64,000 bases of DNA, taken from NCBI GenBank assembly GCA_019636275.1, contig JAHBXY010000013.1, forward strand, positions 1-64,000, given 5' to 3'. The notes beneath the pieces are model-generated. The model saw nothing but the letters and a program-made list of their open reading frames with translations. It was not told the DNA's origin and did no database searches. This DNA is from Planctomycetota bacterium. Lineage in GTDB: Bacteria; Planctomycetota; J058. Numbering within the stretch: the first letter of the stretch is position 1; every line of letters starts with the position of its first letter. The position numbers and the translations under genes are program-made. This document shows positions 1-8,998 of this stretch, one piece after another.

Positions 1-1207
1 CGTCCTCCTCGACGCGCCGGCGCAGGCGCGCCGCCGGGCCGTCGCCCGTGAGCTCCTCGCCGAGCTGCCGCGTCGCCCGGGTCGCCGCCAGGAGCGCCAG
101 CCTGGCCGCCTCGGGCGGCGCCGCCTCGGGCGCCAGGACCAGGAGCGCCTCGAAGGTCAGCGCCGCCTCGAGCCAGCGCTCCTCCTGCAGGAGCAGCCGC
201 CCCGCCCGCTCGGCCGCGCCCGGAACCCAGCGGGCCCGCGCCTCGGCCGCGCGCGCGACGACGAGGACCCGGCGCCAGGCCGCGAGCGCCGGCGCCTTGC
301 GCCCCGCCAGCAGGTGCCCCAGCCCGGCGTCGAAAGCCACCGCGGGGTCGTCGAGCGGCAGCCCGCCGGCCAGGTCGAGGTCGGCCAGGGTCCGGCAGGC
401 GAGCGCGCCGGCGCGGTCCATCCCGAGGCCCTCGAGGTGCTCGCCGGCGGGGGCGGCGCGGCCGGCGGCGATCACGGCGGCCAGCGCCGCCGCCGCCTCG
501 GCGCCGCGCTCGACGCCGTGCAGGGCGCGCGCGCGCTCGACCTCCAGCGCCTTCGCGAGGGCGTGGCGCTCGACGCCGCGCGCCGCCGGGCGGGCGGCCA
601 CCTGCGTCAGGGCCTGCAGCGCCTCGGCCGGGCGCCCGGCGGCGAGCAGCGCGCGGGCCTGCAGGTGGAACGCCCGCAGGCAGACGTCCAGCACCAGCGC
701 GTCGAGGGCCGCCCGCTCGGCCGGGTCGGCGGGGTCCCAGGGCCGGTGCACCCAGGTGAGCTCCTCGGCGGCGCGCGCCGCCTCGTCGACACGGTCGAGC
801 GCCAGGAGCGCCTCGGCCCGCTGCACGTAGGCGTGGAAGAGCAGGGCCGGGCCCGCCGGCGCCTCGTCAACGTGGGCCTCGTAGGCCGCGAGCGCGCGCG
901 CGAGCCGCGCGTCGCGCTCGGCGCCGGGGCCGAGCGCCCGGCCGGCCGCGAGCAGCGCGTCGGCGACGACCAGCCGGGCGCGCTCGACCACTGGGTCGTC
1001 GCCGCCGAGGCGCGCCGTGAGCGCCGCCGCGGCCGCGTCGAGGTCGGCGAGGGCGGCGGCGACGTCGTCAAGCACGACCAGGCGCGCGAGCGCGTCGTCG
1101 CGGGCGCGGACGAAGACGTCCGTCGCCGCGAGCACCTCGGCCTCGTCGGCGCGCGCGGACGCGAAGAACAGGACCGCCACGGCGGCCAGCGCAGGTGAGC
1201 TCCTCAT
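1..1207 (-). CDS. Exported alpha-helical repeat protein, C-terminus beyond window
   Basis: An open frame on the minus strand starts at the ATG at 1207 and is still open at base 1 (at least 402 residues). The first ~20 residues (MRSSPALAAVAVLFFASARA) look like a signal peptide ending in an Ala-x-Ala site. The rest is rich in Ala, Leu, Glu and Arg in short helical units, with phrases such as RAEALLALDRVDEAARAA and LLAAGRPAEALQAL that resemble TPR helices. Third codon positions are nearly all G or C, which supports this frame over the overlapping ones. It is divergent from the chemosensory operon (127 bp gap), so it may be unrelated to it. Function unknown; a periplasmic TPR-type scaffold is a guess. 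Confidence 0.75.
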   Translation of the reverse strand, partial: MRSSPALAAVAVLFFASARADEAEVLAATDVFVRARDDALARLVVLDDVAAALADLDAAAAALTARLGGDDPVVERARLVVADALLAAGRALGPGAERDARLARALAAYEAHVDEAPAGPALLFHAYVQRAEALLALDRVDEAARAAEELTWVHRPWDPADPAERAALDALVLDVCLRAFHLQARALLAAGRPAEALQALTQVAARPAARGVERHALAKALEVERARALHGVERGAEAAAALAAVIAAGRAAPAGEHLEGLGMDRAGALACRTLADLDLAGGLPLDDPAVAFDAGLGHLLAGRKAPALAAWRRVLVVARAAEARARWVPGAAERAGRLLLQEERWLEAALTFEALLVLAPEAAPPEAARLALLAATRATRQLGEELTGDGPAARLRRRVEED

Positions 1208-1334
1208 GCCCCGCTCACCCGCGACCGACGGCCGCGGTTCCGCTCGCTCCGTGCGGGTCTACCCCTGGTTACCGCGCGGCCACGACCGCCGCTCGCAGGC
1301 CACGCGCGCCCCCCCGGGGCTAGCATCGAAGGTC

Positions 1335-1793
1335 ATGCAACTGATCGTGTTCGAGCTCTCTGGCGCCCGCTGCGCGCTCGCCGCGGCGGCCGTGGAGCGG
1401 GTCGTCGCGGTGGTCGAGGTGACGCCGCTCCCCGGCGCGCCGGCGGTGGTCGAAGGCGTGGTCGACGTGAAGGGCGCGGTCGCGCCGGTGTTCGACCTGC
1501 GGGCGCGGTTCGGGCTGCCGGCGCGCGCCCCCGCGCGCTGGGACCACATGCTGCTCGCGCGCGCCGGCGAGCGCCGCGTGTGCCTGCGCGTCGACCACGT
1601 CGAGGGCCTCGTCGAGGTGGCGCCGGACCGCCTCGTCGCCGGGGAGCGCGTGGTTCTCGGCCTCGAGCGGCTGGCCGGCGTGGCGCGCCTCCCGGACGGC
1701 CTGGTCGTGGTCCACGACCTCGCGGCCTTCCTCGATCAGGCCGAGGCGGCGGCGCTCGAGGCGGCGCTCGCCGCGCGGGGGGCGGCCTCGTGA
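1335..1793 (+). CDS. cheW: CheW-like coupling protein
   Basis: 152 residues. It is a single CheW domain, the SH3-like adaptor that couples methyl-accepting receptors to the CheA kinase. Visible family features are the N-terminal strand LIVFELSGARCALAAAAVER, the VEGVVDVKGAVAPVFDLR segment (equivalent to the usual G-x-x-N-x-R-G-x-x-x-P-V-x-D-L) and a C-terminal VVVHDLAAFLD. The start is the ATG at 1335, shortly after GGTC with no strong Shine-Dalgarno sequence. It is the first gene of the operon, and its stop overlaps the GTG of cheR (GTGA), implying translational coupling. By order it matches WspB of Wsp-type pathways. The Asn-x-Arg motif reads Asp-Val-Lys here, a mild divergence. Confidence 0.9.
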   Translation: MQLIVFELSGARCALAAAAVERVVAVVEVTPLPGAPAVVEGVVDVKGAVAPVFDLRARFGLPARAPARWDHMLLARAGERRVCLRVDHVEGLVEVAPDRLVAGERVVLGLERLAGVARLPDGLVVVHDLAAFLDQAEAAALEAALAARGAAS

Positions 1794-2941
1794 GGACCGC
1801 GCGCCGGCCCACCGCCCTCCTCGACCTGCTCCGCGGGCGCTTCGGCCTCGAGTTCCCGGAGCACCGCTGGGACCGCGTCGAGGAGGCCGCGGCCCTCGTG
1901 ACCGGCGCCGCCACCGCCGACGAGGCAGCGACGGCGGCCGCGAAGGACCCGGCGCTCCTCGACGCGCTGCTCGACCGGCTCACGGTGGGGGAGACCTACT
2001 TCTTCCGCGAGCCGGAGCAGTTCCGCGTCCTGGCCGACGAGGTCCTCCCCGACCTCCGGCGCCGTCGCGGCGAGGGCGAGGTCCGCGCGTGGTCGGCCGG
2101 CTGCGCGTCGGGCGAGGAGGCCTACAGCCTGGCCATGGCGCTCCTCGCGGCGCGCGTGGAGCGCGCCCGGGTCCTGGCGACCGACGTCTCGCCCGCCGCG
2201 CTGCGCCTGGCGCGCGCGGCGACCTACGGCCCCTGGTCGCTGCGCGGCCTGGGCGCGCGGCGCGCGCTGCCCTTCCTCGAGGCGCAGGGGCGCACGTGGG
2301 CGGTCGCGCCGCGCGCGCGGGACCTCGTGACCGTCGAGCGGCTGAACCTCGCGGCCGACCCCTACCCGCAGGGCCTCGACCTGATCTTCTGCCGCAACGT
2401 GCTCATCTACCTCGACGCCCACGCCGTCGCGCGGGTGGCGCGAGGGCTCCACGCGGCGCTGGCGCCCGGCGGCTGGCTGTTCGTCGCCGCGACCGACCCT
2501 CCCCTGCGCGCGCTGGCGCCCTTCGAGGAGGTCGCGACCACGGCCGGGCGGGTCTACCGCCGGCCGCTGGAGACCGCACGTCGCGTCGCCGCGCCGGACG
2601 ACGAGGCCACCCCGCCGCGCCGGCGCCATCGTCGTTCCCGTCGGACCCCCGCCCGGCCGCCGGCGCGGCGCCCCGCCGTCGAAGCGCCACTGCGCCCGCC
2701 GACGACGCCGCCGGCGCCGACGACCCCGGCGGCGGGGCCACCCGCCGACGACCTGGCGCGGCGCATCGCCGGGCGCGCGGGGCTCGGGGAGCCACGCGCG
2801 CGCCGACCGCCTGCTGCGCCGCGAGCCGCTCGTTGCGGACGCGCACCTCCTGCGGGGAAGTCATTTGCTCTGAAGGCCTCGGCCGCCCAGTCGACGCAGC
2901 CGCGGCGCTGCGCCGGTCCGTCTACCTCGCTCCCGACCTGA
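1790..2941 (+). CDS. cheR: CheR methyltransferase (WspC-like), TPR tail out of frame
   Basis: SAM-dependent methyltransferase that methylates glutamates on the chemoreceptor. The GTG at 1790 overlaps the cheW stop. Residues ~1-75 form the helical N-domain. The catalytic domain follows with TVGETYFFREPEQF, the SAM-binding WSAGCASGEEAYSLAM, ATDVSPAALRLARAATY and DLIFCRNVLIYLD, ending near residue 262. A Pro/Arg-rich linker then runs to the stop at 2941. CheR proteins of this operon type normally continue into TPRs. Here the TPR-like sequence is present downstream, but in other frames (next entry), so the last ~60 residues of this reading are probably artefactual. The catalytic domain looks intact. 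Confidence 0.85.
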   Translation: MRTARRPTALLDLLRGRFGLEFPEHRWDRVEEAAALVTGAATADEAATAAAKDPALLDALLDRLTVGETYFFREPEQFRVLADEVLPDLRRRRGEGEVRAWSAGCASGEEAYSLAMALLAARVERARVLATDVSPAALRLARAATYGPWSLRGLGARRALPFLEAQGRTWAVAPRARDLVTVERLNLAADPYPQGLDLIFCRNVLIYLDAHAVARVARGLHAALAPGGWLFVAATDPPLRALAPFEEVATTAGRVYRRPLETARRVAAPDDEATPPRRRHRRSRRTPARPPARRPAVEAPLRPPTTPPAPTTPAAGPPADDLARRIAGRAGLGEPRARRPPAAPRAARCGRAPPAGKSFALKASAAQSTQPRRCAGPSTSLPT

Positions 2942-3152
2942 TCATGGGCCACTTCTCGCTCGGGATCGCCCTCGACCGCGCGGGCGCCGACGACGGGCGC
3001 GGCGCGCCTACGCGGCAGCGGCGCGCGCCCTGCGCTGGGCGCCCGCCGACGAGGCCCTGCCGCACGGCGACGGCGCCACGGCCCGCGGCGTCGCCCGAGC
3101 CTTGCGGCGCCGGGCGGCGGCGCTGGCGCCTGCCCGGACGAGGAGGCGCGCC
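2778..3152 (+). pseudogene. Frame-scrambled TPR tail of CheR
   Basis: Good TPR-like sequence appears in successive frames. Around 2802-2865 the frame offset by +1 from cheR reads ADRLLRREPLVADAHLLRG. Around 2866-2998 another frame reads GRPVDAAAALRRSVYLAPDL and MGHFSLGIALDRAGADDG. Around 3003-3130 the first of these frames resumes with RAYAAAARALRWAPADEALP and a basic helix. Together they match the one or two TPRs plus terminal helix of WspC-type CheR. At least three single-base shifts are needed to join them. The cheW gene starting at 3153 follows directly. Either the gene is damaged or the consensus has indels here. Confidence 0.6.
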
Positions 3153-3686
3153 GTGAGCCAGGAGCCGCTCGAGGCGCTCCTGCGCGCGCGCGCGCGCGCC
3201 CTCGCTGCGCCCGACGACGACGCGCGCGCCCGGACCACGCGCGTGCTCGTGTTCAACCTCGCGGCGGAGCGCTACGCGCTGGAGGCGCGCTGGCTCCTGG
3301 GCGCGCTCCCGCGGGCCCGCTGGACGCGCCTCCCCGGCGCGCCGGGGGCCCTGCTCGGCCTGACGCCGTTCCGCGGCGAGCCGCTGGCGGTGTTCGACCT
3401 GCGGGCGCTCCTGGGGGTCGACGGCTCGACGGCGGGCCAGGCGGCGGTCGTGCTCGGCGGGGACGCGCCGGAGCTGGCGCTGGCCGTCGACGGGCTCGAG
3501 GAGGTGATCTCGGTCCGGCGCGACGCCCTGCGGCCGGCCCCGGCCGGCGCGGCGGCGCTCGCGCGCGTGCCGACCCTGGGGGTGCTCGAGGACGGGCTGG
3601 CCGTCCTCGACGCGGCGGCGCTCCTCGACGACCCGCGCCTGGTCGTCGACGACCCGCCGGCGCGCGGCGAACGGGACGAGGGGTAG
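3153..3686 (+). CDS. Second CheW-like coupling protein (WspD-like)
   Basis: 177 residues from a GTG at 3153, chosen because it sits where the preceding gene's expected stop would overlap (GTGA). After a ~28-residue basic helix, the CheW domain begins with TRVLVFNLAAERYALEARWL. It continues with LLGLTPFRGEPLAVFDLRAL, which keeps the RGEPLAVFDLR core better than the first cheW, and ends with LEDGLAVLDAAALLDD. Two cheW genes flanking cheR are the hallmark order of Wsp-type operons. The gene ends 6 bp before the receptor gene. The upstream frame is open, so a CheR-CheW fusion cannot be excluded, but the conserved gene order argues against it. Confidence 0.85.
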   Translation: MSQEPLEALLRARARALAAPDDDARARTTRVLVFNLAAERYALEARWLLGALPRARWTRLPGAPGALLGLTPFRGEPLAVFDLRALLGVDGSTAGQAAVVLGGDAPELALAVDGLEEVISVRRDALRPAPAGAAALARVPTLGVLEDGLAVLDAAALLDDPRLVVDDPPARGERDEG

Positions 3687-3692
3687 GTCGAC

Positions 3693-5297
3693 ATGGTGAG
3701 CCTCCGCAACAGCCTGGCCGTGCGCTTCGGCCTCATGGCCGCCGCGCTGCTCGTGAGCGCGCTCGTGCTCCTCGTCTCCGGCCTCGACACCATGCGCTCG
3801 CTGGAGGAGGGCTTCGGCTGGAGCCGCCTCATGGCCCAGGGGAGCGTCCACGGCTATCGCCTGCAGTTCCTGATCGAGCGGACCCTCGACGCCGCGCCCG
3901 ACGAGCGCGCGGAGCTCGCGGCGGAGCTGCGCGACACCATGGGGGCGGTCGAGCGGCGCTACGAGCGGCTGCTCTCGGCGAACACGACCGGCGGCCGGCT
4001 GGCCGTCCCGGCGGAGGTCGTCGAGCGCGTGCGGACGAACCAGACCTGGTACCAGGCGCAGGTGCGGCCCGAGCTCCTGCGGCTGCTCGCCGCGCGCACG
4101 CCCGAGCAGGCGGCGCCGCCGCACGCGGCCCTGCGCGAGGTCGGCGCCGTGTTCGTCGCGAACACCGACGAGACCGTCGACCTGGCGCAGCAGCACATGA
4201 CGGCCGAGATCGCCCGCTACCGCTGGGCGCAGCTCGGCTTCGGCGTCCTGCTCGGGGTGGTGCTCGTCGGCGTCGCCTGGCTCGTGCGCGACGTGCTGGC
4301 GCGCCTGCGCCTCCTCGCCGAGGCGGCGACCCGGATCGCGGCGGGCGAGCTGACGCGCAGCGCCGCGGTGCCGGGCAGCGACGAGCTCTCTGCGCTCGGC
4401 GCGGCCTTCGACGGCATGACCGCCTCCCTGCGGCAGAAGATCGAGCGGCTGGAGGAGCTCGTGCGCGGCGTCCGCGCCACGGTCAACGACCTGGCCACCG
4501 CGACGGCCGAGATCGCGTCGGCGACGCAGCAGCAGACGAGCTCCTCGCAGGAGCAGGCCTCGGCCGTCTACGAGACGCTCACCGCCGCCGACGAGGTGGC
4601 GCGGGCCGCCGACCAGGCCGCCGCGCGCGCGCGGGAGGTGGCGGAGTCGGCCCAGGAGTCGGACCGCACGGGGGACGAGGGGCGGCGGGCGATCACCGAC
4701 GCCACCGGGGTGCTCGGCCAGGCGAAGGCGCACTCGGACGCGATCGCGGCGGGGATCCTCACCCTGGCCGAACGCAGCCAGGCCGTGGCGGAGATCGTCG
4801 GGGCGATCAACGACATCGCCGAGCAGACGAACATCCTCTCCATCAACGCGGCGATCGAGGCCTCGCGCGCGGGCGAGCAGGGCAAGGGCTTCCAGGTGGT
4901 CGCGGCGGAGGTGCGCTCGCTGGCGGATCAGTCGAAGAAGGCCACGACCAGCGCCCGGCAGCTCCTGGGCGAGATCCAGCGCCTGGCCGACCGCGCCGTC
5001 CTGGCGACCGAGGACGGCACGCGGAGCATGGCCGGCGCCGTCGAGGCGCTGGGGCGCGCGGGCGAGCGCCTGGGGCGGCTGCTCGACGCGATCTCCGGCT
5101 GGTCCGAGGCCGCCGATCAGATCGCGCAGGGCGCGGCGCAGCAGGCGCAGGGGCTGTCGCAGATCAGCCAGGCCGTGAAGAGCATCAGCGACGCGGCCAA
5201 CCAGAACCTCGCGTCCACCCGGCAGACGGACGAGGCGGCGCGCAACCTCGACCTGCTCGGCGGACGGCTGCGCAAGCTGATGGAGGCGGGCGCCTGA
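3693..5297 (+). CDS. Methyl-accepting chemotaxis receptor (WspA-like)
   Basis: 534 residues, ATG at 3693. Inner-membrane receptor. TM1 is at ~12-30 ([17 protein letters not shown]). A helical periplasmic domain of ~145 residues follows, without PAS/Cache motifs and four-helix-bundle-like. TM2 is at ~178-197 ([18 protein letters not shown]), then HAMP (~198-250), then the cytoplasmic coiled-coil signalling domain. The highly conserved hairpin tip lies at ~372-400 ([29 protein letters not shown]). Gln/Glu pairs in the flanking helices could be methylation sites for the adjacent CheR/CheB. It ends without a CheR-tethering pentapeptide. As the only receptor in the operon it is the likely input. 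Confidence 0.93.
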   Translation: MVSLRNSLAVRFGLMAAALLVSALVLLVSGLDTMRSLEEGFGWSRLMAQGSVHGYRLQFLIERTLDAAPDERAELAAELRDTMGAVERRYERLLSANTTGGRLAVPAEVVERVRTNQTWYQAQVRPELLRLLAARTPEQAAPPHAALREVGAVFVANTDETVDLAQQHMTAEIARYRWAQLGFGVLLGVVLVGVAWLVRDVLARLRLLAEAATRIAAGELTRSAAVPGSDELSALGAAFDGMTASLRQKIERLEELVRGVRATVNDLATATAEIASATQQQTSSSQEQASAVYETLTAADEVARAADQAAARAREVAESAQESDRTGDEGRRAITDATGVLGQAKAHSDAIAAGILTLAERSQAVAEIVGAINDIAEQTNILSINAAIEASRAGEQGKGFQVVAAEVRSLADQSKKATTSARQLLGEIQRLADRAVLATEDGTRSMAGAVEALGRAGERLGRLLDAISGWSEAADQIAQGAAQQAQGLSQISQAVKSISDAANQNLASTRQTDEAARNLDLLGGRLRKLMEAGA

Positions 5298-5816
5298 GCG
5301 GGGTGCACGAGGGCTGCGGCGACGTCTCCGGCCGCGGCGCGTGCGCGGGCTCGAAGTCACGGCGGAGCTTCACCCGGGGCGAGAGCGAGCGGCGCGTGGG
5401 TCACTCATGGGTCACAGGTCACAGCGGCCACGCAGAGGTCACGCAGAGATCGAGCTCCGCATGACGCTCCATGTCCTCGTTCCTCCCTCGGTGCTCTCCG
5501 CGACCCGGTCCATCTCCGTGGACCCTGCTGTCACAGCGCCGACAGGTCGTCATGATCGACGTCTCCCGCGTGGATTCGCAGGGGACACGGACGCGACGAG
5601 GGTCGACGAACGACACGGAGGGTCATGTCCTCACGTCCTTTCGTGCCCTCCGTCGTCTTCGTGTCCCATGGGCGGCCAGAGCGCCGAGGTCGGCTCATCA
5701 GATCAAGCGTCGACCGCGGTCAGTCGCGACGTGGTCGCCCGGGCGCCTCGCCGGCGTCGCGCTCACCAGCGGCGCGCGCGCGGGGCCGACGTCGTCAGCA
5801 GGGAGGCCTCCAGGCC
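5298..5816. repeat. 519-bp intergenic region with inverted repeats
   Basis: No convincing gene between mcp and cheA. Open frames here have poor codon bias. The sequence is less GC-rich than its surroundings and carries degenerate copies of the cacagagg / ctccgtgg type words also seen at 53522-53808 (for example around 5423-5450 and 5488-5525). An imperfect inverted repeat joins 5582-5602 with 5646-5667 (about 18 of 21 positions pair), leaving a loop of ~43 nt. It interrupts an otherwise tight operon, so it could attenuate or separately control cheA and cheB. Function unknown. Confidence 0.5.
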
Positions 5817-7901
5817 ATGACCGACGACCTGGCGCGCAGGCTGCTCGCGGCGTTCGTGCTCGAGCTCGACGACGGGGTCCCCCGCCTCGAGCGGGCGGCG
5901 CTGGCCCTCGAGGCCGGCGCGGGCCCGGCCGAGCGGGCGGACCTGCTCGATGAGGCCCTGCGCACGCTGCACACCCTCAAGGGCGCGGCGCGCTCGGCCT
6001 CGGTCGGCGAGGTGGAGGCGGCCTGCCACGCGCTCGAGGAGGTGCTGGCGCGCGCCCGGGCGGGCGAGGGGGTGCCCGGGCTCGTCGAGCGCCTGCTGAC
6101 GGGCGTCGACGCCCTGCGCGCCGCCGCGGCCCACCTCGCCGGCCGGCCGGTCGCCCCCGAGCCGCTCGGCGTGGCGGCGTCGGCGCCGGGCGGCGAGCAC
6201 GTCGCCGCGCCGGCCGAGCCCCCGGCGGACCTCCAGGAGGGCTCGGTCCGCGTGCCGACGGCGCGGGTCGACCGGCTGCTGGCGCTCGCGGGCGAGCTCC
6301 TCGTCGCCCGCACGGGCCTCGACGCCCGCTGGGGCGAGCTCGACGACCTGCGCGCCGGTTTCGCCGGTCTGGCCGCGCAGGCGCCGGCCGCCCTGCGCGA
6401 GCGCCTGCGGGCGCTCGAGCGCGACGCGGAGCGGCTCGCGGCGGGCGTGCGCGCCGGGCAGGCGGCGCTCCAGGGGGCGGCGGGCGCGCTCGAGGACGGG
6501 CTCGAGGAGCTGCGCATGCTCCCGTTCGAGGAGCTGTCGGCCGGGCTCGAGCGGACGGCGCTGGAGGCGGCGCGAGACGCCGGCAAGCGGGTCGACCTCT
6601 CCCTGCGCGGGGCGGGGGCGCAGATCGACCGCGCGGTCCTCCACGCGCTGCAGGGGCCGCTGCGCCACCTGGTGCGCAACGCCGTCGACCACGGCCTCGA
6701 GGCGCCGGCGCGGCGGCAGGCCCTGGGCAAGCCCGAGCGGGGGCGGGTCGTCGTCGAGGCGGCCGTCCGCGGCGCCCACGTCGACGTCGTCGTCACGGAC
6801 GACGGCGCCGGCGTGGATCTCGAGGCCGTGCGGGCGCGCGCCCGCGCGCTCGGCCTCGAGCCCCCGGCCGGCGACGGCCAGGAGGCGGCGCTGCTCGGCC
6901 TGCTCTTCCGGCCCGGCTTCAGCACGGCCCCGAGCGTCACCGGGCTGTCGGGCCGCGGCGTCGGGCTCGACGTCGTCGCCCGCGAGGTGAGCTCGATCCA
7001 CGGGCGGGTCGCCCTGCGCCACGACCCCGGGCAGGGCGTGCGGGTGACGATCTCGGCGCCCCTGACCCTGGCCACCCTCCGGGTGGTCCTCGTGACCGCC
7101 GCCGGCCAGACCTTCGCGCTCCCGGAGACCGTCGTCGAGCGGCTGGTCCGGCTGGCGCCCGGCGACCTGCGGCCGGTCGGCGGCGGGCTCATGGCCACGG
7201 TGGGCGGCGAGGCGCTGGACGTGCTGTCGCTCGCGCGCGTGCTCGACCTCCCCGACGCGCCGACGGCGCGCCCGGGCGAGCGGCGCCCGGCGGCCCTCGT
7301 GGGGGCGGGCGACCGGCGCGCGCTGGTCCTCGTCGACGCGGTCGAGGGCGAGCAGGAGGCGGTCGTCAAGGGGCTCGGGCGCCGGGTGCGCCGGCTGCGG
7401 CACGTCGTGGGCGTGACGCTCCTGGCCGACGGGCGGCTCGTCCCGATCCTCGGCGGCGCCGGGCTCGGCGAGCGCCTGCGCGCCCCCGCCGGGCGCGCGC
7501 CGGCGCCGCTGGCTGCGGCGCCGCGCCGCCCGCGCGTCGTCCTGGCCGAGGACTCGCTCACGACCCGGACCCTCGAGGAGAGCATCCTCGTCGCGGCAGG
7601 CTACGAGGTGCTGGCCGCCCCCGACGGCGAGGAGGCCTGGCGCCTCCTGCAGGAGCGCGGCGCCGACGCCCTGGTCGCCGACGTGCAGATGCCGCGCCTC
7701 GACGGGCTCGCGCTCACGCGGCGCGTGCGCGCCTCGCGCCGGCTGCGCGACCTCCCCGTCGTGCTCGTGACCGGCCTCGCCGCCGACGACGACCGGCTGC
7801 GCGGCCTGGAGGCCGGGGCGAGCGCCTACGTGGTGAAGAGCGCGTTCGACCAGCGCGAGCTGCTCACCACGCTCGAGCGGCTCACCGGAGGCCCGGCGTG
7901 A
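5817..7901 (+). CDS. cheA: CheA histidine kinase with C-terminal receiver (WspE-like)
   Basis: 694 residues. The ATG at 5817 has GGGAGG about 10 bases upstream. An Hpt domain (~1-105) carries the phospho-accepting His52 in LHTLKGAARSA. The usual CheY-binding P2 domain appears to be missing. The dimerisation helices (~145-270) and HATPase domain follow, with HLVRNAVDHGLEAP (N box), DDGAGVD and GLSGRGVGLDVV (G boxes). A CheW-like P5 domain covers ~415-550. The receiver at ~570-694 has its Asp at ~622 (VADVQMPRLDG) and a conserved Lys in YVVKS. This hybrid layout is typical of WspE/FrzE-type kinases. No separate cheY exists in the window, so phosphate may pass to the fused receiver, CheB, or an outside partner. 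Its stop overlaps cheB (GTGA). Confidence 0.94.
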   Translation: MTDDLARRLLAAFVLELDDGVPRLERAALALEAGAGPAERADLLDEALRTLHTLKGAARSASVGEVEAACHALEEVLARARAGEGVPGLVERLLTGVDALRAAAAHLAGRPVAPEPLGVAASAPGGEHVAAPAEPPADLQEGSVRVPTARVDRLLALAGELLVARTGLDARWGELDDLRAGFAGLAAQAPAALRERLRALERDAERLAAGVRAGQAALQGAAGALEDGLEELRMLPFEELSAGLERTALEAARDAGKRVDLSLRGAGAQIDRAVLHALQGPLRHLVRNAVDHGLEAPARRQALGKPERGRVVVEAAVRGAHVDVVVTDDGAGVDLEAVRARARALGLEPPAGDGQEAALLGLLFRPGFSTAPSVTGLSGRGVGLDVVAREVSSIHGRVALRHDPGQGVRVTISAPLTLATLRVVLVTAAGQTFALPETVVERLVRLAPGDLRPVGGGLMATVGGEALDVLSLARVLDLPDAPTARPGERRPAALVGAGDRRALVLVDAVEGEQEAVVKGLGRRVRRLRHVVGVTLLADGRLVPILGGAGLGERLRAPAGRAPAPLAAAPRRPRVVLAEDSLTTRTLEESILVAAGYEVLAAPDGEEAWRLLQERGADALVADVQMPRLDGLALTRRVRASRRLRDLPVVLVTGLAADDDRLRGLEAGASAYVVKSAFDQRELLTTLERLTGGPA

Positions 7902-8950
7902 CCCGCGTGCTCGTGGCCGAGGACTCGCTGACGGCCAGGACCCTGCTCGTGAGCATCCTGCGCGCGGACCCCGAGCTCGAGGTCGTCGGCGAGGCGACCA
8001 ACGGCGAGGAGGCGCTGGCGCTCGTCCACGCCCTGCGGCCCGACGTCGTCTCCATGGACATCCAGATGCCCCGCATGGACGGGTTCAAGACGACGCGGCG
8101 GATCATGGCCGAGGTGCCCACGCCGATCGTGGTCGTCTCCAGCCTCGACGTGCGCGACGTGCGCTTCTCGCTCGAGGCGCTGCGGGCGGGCGCCCTGGCC
8201 GTGCTCCCGCGCCCGGCGGGACCCGGCGCCCCGACCCACGAAGAGGACCGTCGGCGGCTCGTGGCCACGATCAAGGGCATGTCGCAGGTGAAGCTCGTGC
8301 GGCGGCCGGGGCAGCACCTCCCGCCGCCCACCTCGACGGCGACGCCGGCGCCCCCGCCGCCGCCCGGTCGCCGCCTGAGCGGCGCGCGCGCCGTCGGGAT
8401 CGCGGCCTCGACCGGCGGGCCGGCGGCGCTCCGGCGCGTGCTCGGGGCCTTGCCGGCCGACTACCCGGCGCCGATCTTCCTCGTGCAGCACATCGCCATC
8501 GGCTTCGCCGAGGGCCTGGCGCGCTGGCTCGACGAGGCGACCCCACTCCGCGTGGGCATGGCGGTCGACGGCGAGCCGCTCCGCCCGGGGCGCGCCTACC
8601 TGTCGCCCGACGACCGCCACCTCGGGGTGGCGAGCACGGGCCACGTCCGGCTCTCGCCCGAGCCGCCGATCGGCGGCTTCCGGCCCTCGGCCGACCACCT
8701 GCTCCGCTCGCTGGGAGAGGCCTTCGGCCGGGGCGCCCTCGGCGTCGTGCTCACGGGCATGGGGCGCGACGGCGTCGCGGGCGCGCGGGCGCTCCGCGCG
8801 GCCGGCGGGATGGTCGTGGCCCAGGACGAGGCCTCGTCGGACGTCTTCGGCATGCCGGCGGCCGTGATCGAGGCCGGCCTGGCCGACCGCGTGGTCCCGC
8901 TCGCGGCGATGGCGGCGCTGCTCGAGGAGGCCGTCCGTGCGCCGCGCTGA
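7898..8950 (+). CDS. cheB: CheB protein-glutamate methylesterase (WspF-like)
   Basis: 350 residues, GTG at 7898 overlapping the cheA stop. The N-terminal receiver has its phospho-acceptor Asp54 in SMDIQMPRMDG. A linker follows, then the methylesterase domain with the catalytic triad: Ser171 in AASTGGP, His198 in VQHIAIG and Asp291 in GMGRDG. It removes methyl groups from the receptor, opposing CheR, when phosphorylated by CheA. All catalytic residues are present and the length is normal for the family. Confidence 0.95.
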   Translation: MTRVLVAEDSLTARTLLVSILRADPELEVVGEATNGEEALALVHALRPDVVSMDIQMPRMDGFKTTRRIMAEVPTPIVVVSSLDVRDVRFSLEALRAGALAVLPRPAGPGAPTHEEDRRRLVATIKGMSQVKLVRRPGQHLPPPTSTATPAPPPPPGRRLSGARAVGIAASTGGPAALRRVLGALPADYPAPIFLVQHIAIGFAEGLARWLDEATPLRVGMAVDGEPLRPGRAYLSPDDRHLGVASTGHVRLSPEPPIGGFRPSADHLLRSLGEAFGRGALGVVLTGMGRDGVAGARALRAAGGMVVAQDEASSDVFGMPAAVIEAGLADRVVPLAAMAALLEEAVRAPR

Positions 8951-8998
8951 GCCGGTGCGGGCGCCGGACACCTCGACGTGCAGGTCGAGGGTAGGCTG

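Noticed and set aside
2922..5360. 812-codon minus-strand open frame across mcp
   Set aside because: Shadow of the receptor and cheW genes; low-complexity Arg-rich product and no motif.
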